Shown: positions 48,401 to 57,473 of the stretch, piece by piece
Layout: each line of letters opens with the position of its first letter
How positions within the stretch are numbered: position 1 is the stretch's first letter
DNA from: Saccharina japonica
Lineage: Eukaryota; Sar; Phaeophyceae; Laminariales; Laminariaceae
Assembly (NCBI GenBank): GCA_008828725.1
Contig: MEHQ01001731.1
Span: 441,362 to 505,361 of the forward strand
DNA: 64,000 bases
Direction: 5' to 3'
The notes under the pieces: model-generated
Databases searched by the model: none
Told to the model about the DNA's origin: nothing
What the model saw: the letters and a program-made list of their open reading frames with translations, nothing else
Made by a program: the position numbers and the translations under genes

Positions 48401-51400
48401 CTTCGGCTGAATGGGTTTGAAGCGAGCGCTTGTGTCCCCCACGCGCCACCGACTTGACAACTAAAGGCAGCTAGTTGGTTCCAGCGCCTGGTGATTAGTT
48501 ATTACTCGTGAAATCCTACTGATTCACAGTCCTAATAATTCCATTTTCTTTGTGTCCCCTCTCCCGCAAAGCAAAACTTAAAGTACAACAAAAACCACCC
48601 GAGCTGTCTACGACTGAATGGGTTCGAAGCGAGCCCTCGTGTCCCCCACGCGCCACCCGACTTGGCGACTAAAGTCAGCTAGTTGGCTCCATCGCCTGGC
48701 GATTAGATACTAGCCGTGAGATCCTGCTGATCCACCGCCCTAATTATCTCTATGCGTTTGTGCCCCTCTCTCCCCCCAAAACGAAACGTCCGAAAATAGA
48801 TTACCCGAGCTGTCTGGGACTGCATGGGTTCGAAGGAACCCTCATGCTCCCGCTCGCCCGCCAGCCCGCCAGCCGACTTGGCGACTAAAACAAATTATTT
48901 CGAGGGGTTATGGTAACCAGGCCCCACGATGGACCCAATTACGGAGGACCATAGTAAATAGGACCTACGGTACACACTGAATGCATCTTTTTACTTACAG
49001 GATGTGGTCCTATTTACTATGGGCCCCCGAAATAACACCATACGATTATATCCCCGTATCGTTTACATACCATACGATTCCCTCTATGGTCTCCATGTTA
49101 GTGTCTGAACGGTCTTTATATTTCCACCCTAACGTGGTTTAGGTTATCGTGTGCCTCGGAGGCGGAAATGAATTATTCCGCCCTAACACTGAAGTCCATA
49201 AATTAATCAATTTCACCCACACACACATATATATATATAGTCTTGAAATCCTGCTGATTCACAAGTTCCTATTAAGCCCCTGTTAAGGTCTTAGTCCGTT
49301 GGGCTACTGGTAACAGGTTAACCGATCGCCTACCCGAAATAAGCCTTATAACACTCTCCCCCCCTGGACCGGCGGGATATTCAGGACAGACCAGATATAC
49401 GGGTCGTCGTGTCAAAGCCAATTGGCCTCGCGGTTCCAATGTTATGGGGACCCAGAGAGAGTATTTTTCAGGTTCTTGACATGAGGAAATTCACTTTTTC
49501 TTTTAAAAAGTGTTTTCATGGTGGAGGTGAGATTCGAACTCACGGCCAGCAACTCATGTCCTGCCGTCGTCGCCATATGTTAAGGTCTTGGTCCGTTGGG
49601 CTACTGGTAACAGGTTAACCGATCGCCTACCCGAACTAAGCCTTATAACACCCCCCCCCCTTCATGCGACTTGCCGAACACCTCACGCCTGTTCGCGCTT
49701 GGTGCTAGCAATGTCTGCCTGGTCGGTGAAAACCCAACATACTCCGTCCCAGGCATTGTGGGGATGCGAGGGTCTGTGGCCATATTATACGACTACGGCC
49801 ATGCATGAATATCGAGTACACCCCGCCCCCCTCTCTTAACCTCCCTCTTCCCCCTGAAAACCAAACAGGTACGACAAAAACCACCCGAGCTGTCTGGGAC
49901 TAAATGGGTTCGAAGGAGCTCTCATGCCCCCGCACGTGTTCAAGGAACAGCTCAAGAAGGTAACATGTTTACTATTTACGGAGGACCATAGTAAATAGGA
50001 CCAGATTTTGTTAGTAAAAAAAGGTAAAATATACAGGTGTTTGTGTTTACCGTAGGTTCTATTTACTATGGTCCCCCGTAATATTTCAGTCATAACGCTG
50101 CTGCGGTTCTGTGCCCCTATACATGGTCTCCTAAAGAAAAGCAATCAAAGTACGAGGGTACGTGATGAGAAGGAAGGGTTAAAGACAGCAAACAGAGCAG
50201 GTAAACTCAAGCCGGAAGTAGGAACAGAACGGAGTCAGACTTTGTGCAGAGGGATTTTTTTTGTTTCCGTGGTTTCGAACACGGTCATGACTTTGCGGTA
50301 TGATACCCCTATATTGTTCTCCCTCTTTTGCAAATATTTTTAATCCCTACAAGCTAATGCCTTGGATTTCACGGTTACTTTTTTATATTTCATACGAACT
50401 TCCCGCTACTCGTTTATATCAACACCTGAAGAAGGCATGAATCAATGAATCAATATGCATACCTTCCCCCCACAGTTTGATTTAAACAAAAACAACTAAA
50501 AACACAATCTCCTCAAAACAAGCAGTACCCCCCATACCTTATGTGTGTATCAATATGTTGGGTTTGCGTCGATTGGCAACGACGCTGTAAAACACGCCAA
50601 TCACTGCGTGAGCTACACAACCAGCGTACGGTTTTTTTTGGCGGTCAACCATGGCTGGCGGTCGACCTAGGTCATTCGTGGGGAGGTGGAGAACCTTAAC
50701 TCCGCACAAGGGGGTTGACCATATCACGTAGTGTGTACAAGGTATCAGGTACATGATAGGGCACCCACGAGGCAGTTGCGTACTCTACCCATTGTTTTCT
50801 CTGGAAATGGCCACACCAGGGAAAAAAAACTATTCATACGACGCTGTCATCCATATATATGCAAGGAAGTCCGCCTCACAAGCGGTTCCTAGTAGGGTGC
50901 ACAGCTCACTCTTCATGCAAGTCGCAGAGCACCTCACGGCGCTTCGCGCTTGGTGCAACTACTCCATGTCTGCCTGGTCGGTGGAACCCCGACGCGTGTG
51001 CTCCGTCCCGGCATTGTAGGGATGCGAGGGTTTACAGTCGTACGACTACAGCCATGCATAACATGAATACACCCCCTTGCTCCGTGTAGCCCTATTCCCT
51101 GTTCTAGAATGCCGTTGTTTCTCTTCGCTTCACTACTATCGTGCTAACCTTCGGCAAGGGCAACCGACGTTTAGTGTTTTTGTGCGACAAGGGCAACCGA
51201 CGTTTAGTGTTTTTGTGCGACAGGACACTTGATGAGCACGAACTACTTTGCTGAAGGCCGCACATTTTTTTTTTCAATTTTTATTAAAAAAGGTTTTTGG
51301 ACTGAAGCTCAGCCCCGGAGAGCTTGGAGCGACGATGAAAGAGTTTGACAAAGACGGCGACGGAACCGTAAACTGTGCCGAGTTTCTCCTGACCTTCTTC

Positions 51401-54400
51401 CGCGTGGGCTTCGACACCAGAAACAAGGCACTCCACAGGTATTTTTGGTATTTTCGCTCTTCTTGTGACAAATGCTACGGTAACCTGCATGCAGGTGCAC
51501 CATGTTTTTCCCGAGGGGGGTCACTTGAGGAGCTCTATACCTCTATACCTGCAGTAGCCTGCACACTGATTTTGGAGGAAAATAAAAAGGGATACTGTAT
51601 ATACATGATGAACAAATCCCACTGCCTCAAGTATAAAATCTTTAAAATATTTCAACACAAGAATTAAATTACGACGATTTTGGGTTAAGGGCCCGAATTA
51701 ACGATATAAAATAAATTCAATTTGGAAAAAAATAAAATTCAAATTCGCTTTTCATTGGTCAACACACGCACCAGCACCAAATATTATGATCCTAATCTTT
51801 GGTGCTGGTGCGTATGTTGACCAATGAAAAGCGGATTTGAATTTTTTTTTTTCCAAATTGTTTTTTTTTCTTCTTCGTTAAAACGGGCCCTAAGGAGTCC
51901 CGTCATTCAGAAATAAGTTCAGCCAAAATATGGTATACCTCTATCGTACCACGCGGTTAGTAAAAGTAGGGAAAGCATACTTAGTATAGGTTTTTGTGTG
52001 TGCATTAGGTCCTATATACTACGTATGGTCTTCCGTAATAGTTGAAATTATCCTTGCATTTCGAGTCAGAGTGGTGTATAGGTTGGCATCAAGTAGGCCC
52101 CTCTGCCGCGACCCATCAGCCGGGGACTCCCACCCACCCACCCCGCGTTGATTCGATGGCAACCCACGACGGCGTGTTGATTCGACGGCAATCGACGTGT
52201 CTCCTCGCCGCAGAGAGTAGTTGTTCCCGGTAAAATAAGCACTGGTATGGGAGCCGCCGATGGAGCTGGCATCGTCTTGCTTTTCCTGTACAGCCAGCAG
52301 GCTTTCTTCCACACCGGGGACGTCCCTCTTACGTCCCCGGGTTTTGTTCGTGCGCACATCGGACAGATCACGATGTAGATCACCCACTATGGTACGGTGG
52401 ATAGGTCCTAAACCTACCGTTTTGATATGTTCTGCTGCAGGGTCTGTGTACTGTAGTACGGATCCAATCCAGGAAGCATGTGGTTATGGTAGTAGGTTGA
52501 GCATACCTGGTAACTGGTATGTTTTACGCGGCTCGTATCCGGCAATATGAACAACTTTTTACGGCTGTGAGTTGGTTCTCTACTTCCCAGCTAGTTATTG
52601 GTTTGGGTGGCGAAAGTAATAAGCTAACCAGCTGACTTAGTTTGTCAGTAAAAAACACAGAACTCCGAGCATGGTTTACCGCATGCAACTAACACAAGAG
52701 TTGCCTCGCCTTGGAAACCCCTGGTTTCCATCTAAGATACGCCTTCCAAGTACTACCAATACGATCCCTATACCTGTTAACAGGTACTTTCCGGCATTTC
52801 CACACCATTCCAGCTATACCATAGCACTAGCCCACTCTGATGAGCCGTATATGCAGAAATATGCGAAATTCATGGAAACCCCGATTCCAATAAGTAAAAC
52901 GTGAGTCGAAGATGCGGCTCCTCAAAACCCACTCCCACACCGCTGAGCGGCAAGACTACAAAGCCGGCCAAGGAACGTCAAAGAAAGAAAGGTTGGAACC
53001 GAAAGTCATGCAGCCCTGTGCCCGCCGGTGGCGGCATGAGTAGTCCATTTTACATAGACTGCCCCCGAGCTCGCGAACGGGGGAGGTCGGCAGGACTAAC
53101 AAGGCCGGAAAGCTAAATACTCCAAAACTCCCCGAGACCCGGCCCAAAACATTCAGAAAGTGTTTCCTGTGCCACAAATGAGTGGTCCTATTACCCAGAC
53201 AAGCCCCGGCACTGAGCGGGGGGGGGGGGTCGGCAGGATGAAATACGCAAGAACGTTCCCCAAACCCGCCTCAGAAAAAAACCGAAAGCGCTAAGGGAAT
53301 ATCGATGAAAGTACCAGCAATACCATAACAACAATAGACCCTCGCATCCCTACAATGCCGGGACGGAGCACGTTGGGTTTTCGCCAACTAGGCAGACATC
53401 TCTTGCAACTAGCGCGAAGCGAAACGTGTGAGGTGTTGGGGCGAGTCGCACGGAGGGTGAACTGGATCCTGCTAAGAACCGCCTGTGAGGCGGACTTGCA
53501 TATGGACGACTCCCTCCAATGAATTGATTTAATTTCTGGTGTGGCCACTTCCAGAGAGAGTAATGGGTATTACTATGTATCTTCCTCATGGGTGCCATAC
53601 CATATACCAGGTACACACTACGTGACACGATCATCCTCCTTGTGCGGAGCTGAGGTTCTCAACCCCGCACAAAAAACCGAACAAGACCGCCAGCTTTGGT
53701 GACCGCCAAAAAACAAAACGGTACCCTGGTTGTCTAGCTCACGCAGTGAGAGGTGTGTTTTACAGCGTCGTCGCCAACCGACGCAACCCAACCTATATTT
53801 ATATATATATTATAGACCAAGTATATATTTATAGGGGGGGGGGGTGGGGGGGAATAGTAAATAGGACCAAATATTGTTAGTAAAAATACGCAAATATGTA
53901 CGTCTTTGGGTGTACCGTAAGTCCTAAGTTACTTTGTGTGTGCCGTACTATGGTCCCTCGAAAATAGTGGGAATTGTGGTAGCCCCCTTACAGCAGCTCT
54001 CAACAAACTCTAGGGTGCAACAACAGCCTTACGGGAGCAATGACCCACCGAACGGCCGGCGACGAACGGTGTTGAGCAGGAGGAGAGAAGAGGAAGCAGC
54101 GAGGTTAAAGCGCACGCAGAGGGAGGAGAACAGACGGTACGTCGAGATGGAGAGAAAAAAAGGACAGGCGGCATCCCCTTACACCGAGAAGGCAAGTTTC
54201 TATGCACGGTGTCCCCCCTCATTATACGTACCTATCAAATAGCAGGCGTTGTGAACTCCTCTTTTTTTGTTTCTATCCTCCGGGGGGATCGGTTAAAATA
54301 TAGCTTAAGCTCATCACACTTCCAGTTTTTTCTGTTTTTGTTTGTCGTGTGTCAAAAACCCGTCGCTCCCGTTGCAGCAGGCAGGCGTTAACCCATTCAG

Positions 54401-57159
54401 AACTGAAAAAAATGTCCCACACTAATTCCAAGTATTTTTCCTCAAATTCGTGGGACCAGTTCTCAAGGGGTTAAGAACGAACAGGCTCACGTGCGTCAAC
54501 ACTCGAGCTTAATATCCCCTAGTCTGGCGCCAATTATGTATGTATGTACAAGGGCTCCGCTCCGCGGGCGGCGGACGCCGCCCGCTACGCTCGCGCAAGG
54601 AAATTAAGGGGCAGAAGAGGCCCATGATGTATAGTGCAAGCGAAAGCACCGACTTGAAAATGCCAAGAGGTTCATGGTAAGAGGTTTATGGTGCACAGGG
54701 AAGAAACGGTGGACTTGACATGCATGCAATCATGCTCGGGATGCACACTACAGTAGCTCCATGCTCCAGGACAACAAAGAAGCTGTATGATCGAAAGAGA
54801 AAGCACAGCAACACGGCTCACAGCACGGCGCTGCGCTGCCTGCTGTGGTGTGTGTGATTTGTGCCTTCGTGAGTATGTGTGGTAGTGCAACAACAACGAA
54901 CGGTGGTATATATTACTTCGTACTTTGTATGTATGAAAGAGAAAGCACAGCACAGCTCGGTCGTCAAGTTGTGAAGTACGAGAAACAGGAAATCAACAAA
55001 ACTGAGAAAGAAGAAAGACGTACACATTTGTACGTACGTACATACGAGTATACTCGTACGTACTCGTACTCGAAAAAAAGAAAAAAAAATCCATCGGACC
55101 CATTGCGCCGCAAAAAACAAAAAAAGTTTTGACGTCTTTCGCGTTCTGTCAGCCTTGATGCTCCCCGTCCCTCCGCGATCACGTCGCCATCGATTCGGTC
55201 CGGGTCAAGCTCTACTGCCTCTCTGCCCCAGTGAGCCCCGTGGCCCGCCTCGCATGGAGCCCGGTGCTCAAGGTGGCCCTCGTTCGCCCGCTCCATCATG
55301 ATGGTGTTCAAACTGCCGGGGTTTCTCTTTAAATCCTATTTGTTCCGATAAATGAGCAACGCTTGAATTTTATTTTACAGGACCAAACGACCCTTATATT
55401 TTCGGACATTCTGCAGCAGCAACGCAGACAAAGCGCCTTCATGCTTCCCTCGTGTCTCGGTGGACACGCCACGCCTAGCCACGAAAAAGGCGACAGCGCT
55501 CCTTCTGACCCCCCCTCTACTGGCCAGCGCCCTCCCATACCCGCGATGGCGCCGGGCTCGCCCGCGCTGCCGTGCTGTCTGGGCACACACACGAACCCAA
55601 AACTGAAAGAGGAAGAAGCCTCTCGCCAACTAAAGTATATAGGGAACAAAGAGAGAGAATGAGCAAGTAATGAACGGAGGCGGTGTTCGAAGTGGGAGCT
55701 CTGAGAGTGCAGGGATGAGGGATCCCTGGGCGAGATATCTGTAAGTGTGTCTATGTATGTATGTATGTATGTATGTATGTATGTATGTATGTATGTATGT
55801 ATGTATGTATGTATGTATGTATGTATGTATGTATGTATGTATGTATGTATGTATGTAGACGCGTTTTAGACAGGGCATGCCTTATACGTACCAGTACGAG
55901 CACTATTTTTTTTATGCTTTCTGAGGCAAATATATTGTGACAGATGGAGGATGCTCAGCCGAGGACTTACCCAAATAAATAGGGCTGCGCACAGACTGGC
56001 TCAATCAGTAGCGATTATACAGTCGGCAAAATCAATCAGTATACTGGATTCCAGCAGTATACTGCTGTCTCTCCTCTCTCCTATATCCTCCCGAAACGCA
56101 TTTCGTGGGTTTCCGTACTATCGTATGGCGTGTTTCTTTGGCGTACGTGATATAAAAACTACTGGCGAATACACTGGCCAGGTCAATCAGTAGATTACTA
56201 CCAGTACATACTGTGTCAGTGCCCAGCCCTACAAATAAGGCATGCCTCTTTATCATCGTCCGTTTTTACAAATCGTTTTTCGTTGCAGGCGTACTGTAGA
56301 CCATGGGATTGATTGCTCATCGTTTTTTTTTTCAAGTGCCCAATTTATTCTTAACCCCTTAAGAACTGGCCCCACGTATTTGGGGACAAAATACTTGGAA
56401 TTAGTGTGGGATTTGTTTTTTAGTTCTGAATGGGTTAAAAGCCCACTTTTTGGGGGTGAGCGACATTAAATATACAGCATAAAAATACGCGCGCAGCTTA
56501 CCTTCTCAACCCTTTACGATGAACTCCACAGTTCTCTGCGGAGGAACATTTTTGTTTTTTTGTTTTGCTGCGACACCCGTCCCCCGTTTGGCACATTCAC
56601 CAAAGCCTATGATACAACACCATTTCTTTTCAAATTGATCTATACGACAACAATCAAGACATTAATTAGTTTTTATAACCTACAAGGCACAGGACAAACA
56701 GTTCTTCAAGCAAGGATTACTAGGAACCTCAAAAAGCTTGCAAAAGTGCATTGCACCCCTATATACCGCATATATATGGCATGAGTCTTATCGCCCACTT
56801 GGATGCGGAACGACTCGCTCCCCCTCTTTCGGCTAGAAGACTTTTGGGTGGCGGTGCGTACGTACGTAGTTTTTTTTTTTTTTCTTCCTTTCCACCTCAA
56901 CTATTACTATGTATTTGTCCCTCCCTTTCGTGACTCAGAACCCGGGGTAGCATATTGCAGGCCCTCCTCCCCCCAACCCCCTCCCCGCTTCGAAAAACAG
57001 ACTCCTCATAAAAACATTTTCGGCACGTACTCTCTCTTTCTGTCTCTCTCTATCTCTCTCTCTCTCCAGGACCTTGACGAAACGCTAGACATACTGATCG
57101 AGACGGGTGCTCGGTACGACAGGAGACAGCTCGGTCCGGCTGGGCTCAAGGCATGGGAG
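30473..57159 (+). CDS. Modular EF-hand/coiled-coil protein (3' end outside)
   Basis: Seventeen exons join in phase: 30473-30997, 31890-32040 (or 33397-33547), 34927-35068, 35540-35663, 36794-36907, 38096-38209, 39817-39888, 41255-41392, 42794-42933, 44074-44164, 44764-44878, 46738-46826, 47412-47512, 49869-49959, 51293-51438, 54014-54191, 57070-57159. They give 807 codons and the gene continues beyond the window. Each module has a charged coiled coil (e.g. KEEERRRHLEKQRQ), a YDK..P..L..F.G helix, F(R/K)EQL(K/R)(K/R).F.IKL, then an EF-hand. Canonical loops start at Asp292, 424, 556 and 688 (DKDKDGTVNCAE, DKDEDGTVDVVE, DKDGDGLVSCPE, DKDGDGTVNCAE), exactly 132 residues apart. A degenerate loop lies at 157-168. 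It probably binds calcium; role and location are unknown. I recall similar repeat proteins in oomycetes, possibly flagellar, but cannot check. Exon 16 uses a GC donor (AAG|GCAAGT). Confidence 0.9.
31810..32335 (+). repeat. Duplicated block carrying exon 2a
   Basis: These 526 bp are nearly identical to 33317-33842 (offset 1507; one visible change, GCTGCCC to GCTACCC). The block holds exon 2 (31890-32040, encoding IGQAERDRRRIAHVEIERQR and onward, 50 codons plus one base) with its acceptor and donor. It also includes most of a TTAA-type MITE. Both exon copies are intact. Confidence 0.9.
32252..32340. mobile_element. piggyBac-type MITE, TTAA flanks
   Basis: CCCTTTTAGAACTGCAGTCC on the left and, inverted, CCCTCGTAGAACTGCAGTCC on the right flank a short centre. 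Arms of about 27 bp are perfectly complementary over GAACTGCAGTCCCGTTTTGG and on to GGACAAA. TTAA borders both sides (32248-32251 and 32341-32344). A TTAA target with CCC ends is the piggyBac pattern. Confidence 0.75.
33317..33842 (+). CDS. Duplicate block with alternative exon 2b
   Basis: This second copy of the exon 2 block holds exon 2b at 33397-33547, with the same acceptor (CCGCAG|ATTGGG) and donor (TGGG|GTGAGG). The exon starts in phase 0 and ends in phase 1. Splicing 2a to 2b would therefore shift the frame, so only one of the two can be used per transcript. The duplicated unit breaks off at 33842 inside the right arm of the TTAA MITE, which lost its last bases and TTAA. Confidence 0.8.
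34605..34804. repeat. (GGGTC)n array plus inverted (GACCC)n
   Basis: About 24 CGGGT units (34605-34724) are followed by a unique spacer that includes CATGAGAGTTTGAAAACCTC. Then come six or so GACCC units (34773-34803), an inverted partner able to fold back. The array lies in intron 2. The same pentamer makes the huge array after exon 17. Confidence 0.9.
36437..36783 (+). repeat. Family R copy abutting exon 5
   Basis: The unit CATG(C)ATGGCCGTA, ATAGACCCT(C/T)GCACCC, CTACAATGTCGGGACGGAGC is present twice in tandem. The core and TGAGGCGGACTT follow. Similarity to the copy at 50805-50870 (GACAGCGTCG) extends to about 36783, only ten bases before the exon 5 acceptor AG at 36792-36793. Confidence 0.7.
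37311..37735. repeat. CTGTCCCGAAATATAAGGA array split by a SINE
   Basis: Units of about 25 bp (CTGTCCCGAAATATAAGGAC) occur at 37315-37375 and again at 37575-37690. An inverted unit (TTCTTATATTTCTGGACAG) is near 37714-37733. The gap is filled by a minus-strand SINE body (37375-37570). Single units recur near 8408, 14047, 31383 and (inverted) 55390, so the motif may be an end sequence of a dispersed element. Confidence 0.8.
38850..39810. repeat. TTGA/GTGAT satellite-like tract in intron 6
   Basis: From about 39007 to 39705 the sequence is imperfect GATTGATT with islands of TGTGATGTGATG. The order GATTG-tract, GATCGATGTGGTGTGATG, GATTGCTTGTTTGATT, TTGGATTTGAG recurs about 300 bp later. This shows a higher-order duplication within the tract. 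Confidence 0.85.
40649..41007 (+). mobile_element. Full-length tRNA-derived SINE
   Basis: This is the reference copy of the family. The tRNA-like head GGCCCCGATGGTCTAGAGGT contains an A box (TGGTCTAGAGG, 40657-40667) and a B box (GAGTTCGAATCTC, 40700-40712). An internal A run (40741-40761) follows, then the body (AACTGCTGAGAGCGCC to CCCCGGATCTGAGTTACGAC, then GGGAGAAGATAATAAATGGG) and a terminal A tail (40984-41007). It lies in intron 7 of the EF-hand gene. It encodes no protein and would depend on a LINE partner not seen here. Confidence 0.85.
41890..42670. repeat. GATCTAGATC-rich tracts in intron 8
   Basis: ATGATCTGTATGATCTATAT-like text at 41920-42130 and 42250-42420 gives way to a regular array of GTGATCTAGATCGT (14 bp) at 42470-42670. 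The core GATCTAGATC is palindromic. Related text lies at 6960-7090 and 41090-41230. Confidence 0.75.
43065..43176. mobile_element. Mariner-like MITE with TA target, reference copy
   Basis: The 112 bp element starts TTACCGGGGGACCATAGTAA and ends, read inverted, TAACGGGGGATCATAC. TA borders both ends (43063-43064 and 43177-43178). The host sequence (CTTGCCTTA|GTAATTTGACC) occurs without the insertion at 17180-17215 and, with CTTGCCTTAGTCATTTGACC, twice inverted in NBP35 intron 3. These act as natural empty sites and fix TA as the duplicated target. Confidence 0.8.
43341..43378 (+). repeat. Second copy of the exon 9 3' end and donor
   Basis: GCCATGGCCAAGATCACCAA and the following GGCTGCTGCCAG|GTGAGCG repeat the last codons of exon 9 (42909-42933, AMAKITKAAAR) with their donor and about 30 bases of intron (CGTCACAC). 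The upstream part of the exon is missing. This is an intronic exon-fragment copy about 430 bp downstream. Confidence 0.85.
43612..43790 (+). mobile_element. SINE body, 5'-truncated
   Basis: The copy starts GTGGACGAGGAGGGAAGAAA and continues TCTTCTCGCGATAAAAATGG, CCCCGGATCTGAGTTACGAC and AAATGGGATGAAACAAAC. It matches the 3' half of the full copy at 40649-41007. Confidence 0.75.
44325..44490. repeat. Short tandem repeats in intron 10
   Basis: CTGCATGGTATACT occurs twice (44337-44365). It is followed by four or five diverged units of ATCTTGATTACAGTATACGG. There is no coding potential. Confidence 0.65.
45357..45828 (-). mobile_element. LTR retrotransposon remnant: one LTR, PBS, LTR stub
   Basis: A 393 bp unit (45436-45828) begins TGTTAATACTAGG and ends GTCACA (TG...CA). 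One base before it is a 29-base stretch (45406-45434) that reads like the T arm and acceptor of a tRNA, ending in CCA. On the minus strand it is TGGTGACCACCGTGGGATTC and onward, a long primer-binding site after the 5' LTR. Twenty-seven bases further, 45357-45378 repeats the first 22 bases of the LTR. The element thus keeps one LTR, its primer site and the tip of the other LTR, with the whole interior deleted. AT-rich flanks hide the target duplication. Confidence 0.7.
47930..48880 (+). repeat. Array of five decayed copies of exon 14
   Basis: Units of about 205-215 bp each contain a degenerate version of exon 14 (49869-49959, YDKNHPSCLGLNGFEGALMP and onward). They are near 47945-48030, 48150-48240, 48375-48450, 48580-48660 and 48795-48865. 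Shared pieces are GACAAAAACCACCCGAGCTG, ACTGAATGGGTTCGAAG and CACGCGCCA. Each is preceded by CCCCTCTCCCGCAAAA-like pyrimidine-rich text and followed by GACTTGGCGACTAAAGTCAG. None keeps the VFKEQLKK end. They lie in intron 13, upstream of the true exon. Confidence 0.85.
48944..49036. mobile_element. Mariner-like MITE, GGACCATAGTAAA family
   Basis: The copy runs from TTACGGAGGACCATAGTAAA to GGTCCTATTTACTATGGGCC and CCCGAAATAA. It is shorter than the reference copy at 43065-43176, with an altered interior. Confidence 0.7.
49265..49655 (-). repeat. tRNA-like duplicated segment
   Basis: GGTCTT(A/G)GTCCGTTGGGCTA with CTGGTAACAGG and onward occurs at 49284-49360 and 49576-49650. Read on the minus strand it has an A box match (TAGCCCAACGG). 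The second copy also has a B box match (GAGTTCGAATCTC, inverted at 49530-49542). No acceptor stem pairs, so it is a tRNA-derived repeat head rather than a tRNA gene. Confidence 0.5.
49970..50090. mobile_element. Mariner-like MITE just after exon 14
   Basis: Ends TTACGGAGGACCATAGTAAA and, inverted, TTACGGGGGACCATAGTAAA are well preserved. The element begins about ten bases after the exon 14 donor (49960), so it has inserted next to the splice site without destroying it. Confidence 0.75.
50560..51085 (-). repeat. Long family R copy, inverted partner at 53.3-53.8 kb
   Basis: About 520 bp match 53290-53800 in inverted orientation. They include GCGTCGATTGGCAACGACGC, the TCACTGCGTGAGCTA motif, CACTACGTGATA/TGTG text, GGCCACACCAGG and the R core (TGAGGCGGACTT inverted). 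These two are the longest copies, so R is an element of at least 0.5 kb. Confidence 0.7.
51689..51890. mobile_element. Harbinger-like MITE, TAA target duplication
   Basis: A 202 bp near-palindrome. Both ends begin GGGCCCG (right end inverted: GGGCCCGTTTTAACGA). The arms run inward through AAATTCAATTTGG or CAATTTGGAAAA to TTGGTCAACA and GCACCAGCACCA. TAA borders both ends (51686-51688 and 51891-51893). Its arms match those of the 825 bp element at 8425-9249. Confidence 0.75.
51950..52045. mobile_element. Mariner-like MITE, partial
   Basis: GGTTAGTAAAAGTAGGGAAA, TAGGTTTTTGTGTGTGCATT and GGTCCTATATACTACGTATG with TCTTCCGTAATAG match the right two thirds of the family. The left end is lost. Confidence 0.6.
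52692..52830. repeat. Interspersed repeat shared with 19944-20072
   Basis: AAGATACGCCTTCCAAGTAC, TACCAATACGATCC and TATACCTGTTAACAGGTA correspond to the block at 19.9-20.1 kb. It lies in intron 15 and no function is visible. Confidence 0.65.
53290..53800 (+). repeat. Long family R copy
   Basis: This is the inverted partner of 50560-51085. It contains CCCTCGCATCCCTACAATGC, GTTGGGTTTTCGCCAACTAG, TGAGGCGGACTTGCATATGG, TTCTGGTGTGGCCA and AACGGTACCCTGGTTGTCTA. The two lie in neighbouring stretches of intron 14/15 of the EF-hand gene. Confidence 0.7.
53845..53965. mobile_element. Mariner-like MITE, GGACCATAGTAAA family
   Basis: AATAGTAAATAGGACCAAAT, ATTGTTAGTAAAAATACGC and GTGTACCGTAAGTCCTA lead to ACTATGGTCCCTCG. 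A small insertion interrupts the right arm near 53930. It ends about 50 bp before exon 16. Confidence 0.65.
54389..54476. repeat. TTAA-type MITE relative
   Basis: The copy runs from TTAACCCATTCAGAACTG to CAGTTCTCAAGGGGTTAA. The centre holds TCCCACACTAATTCCAAGTA. Termini and TTAA flanks match the element at 32252-32340, though the arms have diverged. Confidence 0.65.
54480..55750. other. Intron 16 stretch without recognised element
   Basis: This part of intron 16 contains a GC-rich inverted segment near 54555-54595 (GCGGGCGGCGGACGCCGCCC) and, at 55130-55310, a GC-rich minus-strand frame of 115 codons with no domain I know. I would not call a gene here. Confidence 0.4.
55752..55857. repeat. 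(TATG)n short array
   Basis: About 26 TATG units stand immediately before the block that is repeated at 62105. The partner array before that second block is about 2 kb long. Confidence 0.95.
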
Positions 57160-57473
57160 GTACGGCGTTGTATCATACCATTGCTTATTTTATCATTCTA
57201 GAAAGAAACAACGCTATGACGGCTCTAGAAATTTGAGAGGGGGGCATATTCTTTCCAGGGATCTTCACGGGCCATGACCCCAACCCGTGGGTCGGGTCAG
57301 GAAGGTTGCCAAACATCACGGACCGGGTCGGACCGGGTCGGACCGGGTCTGACCATGTCGGGTCGGACCGGGTCGGACCATGTCGGGTCGGACTATGTCA
57401 GACCGGGTCGGACCGGGTCGGACCGGGTCGGACCGGGTCGGACCGGATCAGACCGGGTCGGACCGGGTCGGGT
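55858..57473. repeat. 1.6 kb block, first copy (second 62105-63720)
   Basis: The block begins GACGCGTTTTAGACAGGG and includes a TTAA-type MITE relative (56352-56442), a diverged minus-strand SINE piece (56895-56990) and exon 17 (57070-57159). The copy at offset 6247 is identical by eye except for CATTTCTTTTC versus CATTTTTTTTC near 56628 and differences in the GGGTC array. Such identity points to a very recent duplication or to the same locus assembled twice. Confidence 0.9.

Noticed and set aside
49500..49615. tRNA gene on the minus strand
   Set aside because: A and B box matches exist, but no acceptor stem or anticodon stem can be paired. Part of it is duplicated at 49284, as expected of a repeat.
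55130..55311. GC-rich minus-strand frame (115 codons) in intron 16
   Set aside because: It has a coding-like look, but no domain, no splice partners and no repeat of it elsewhere. I left it uncalled.
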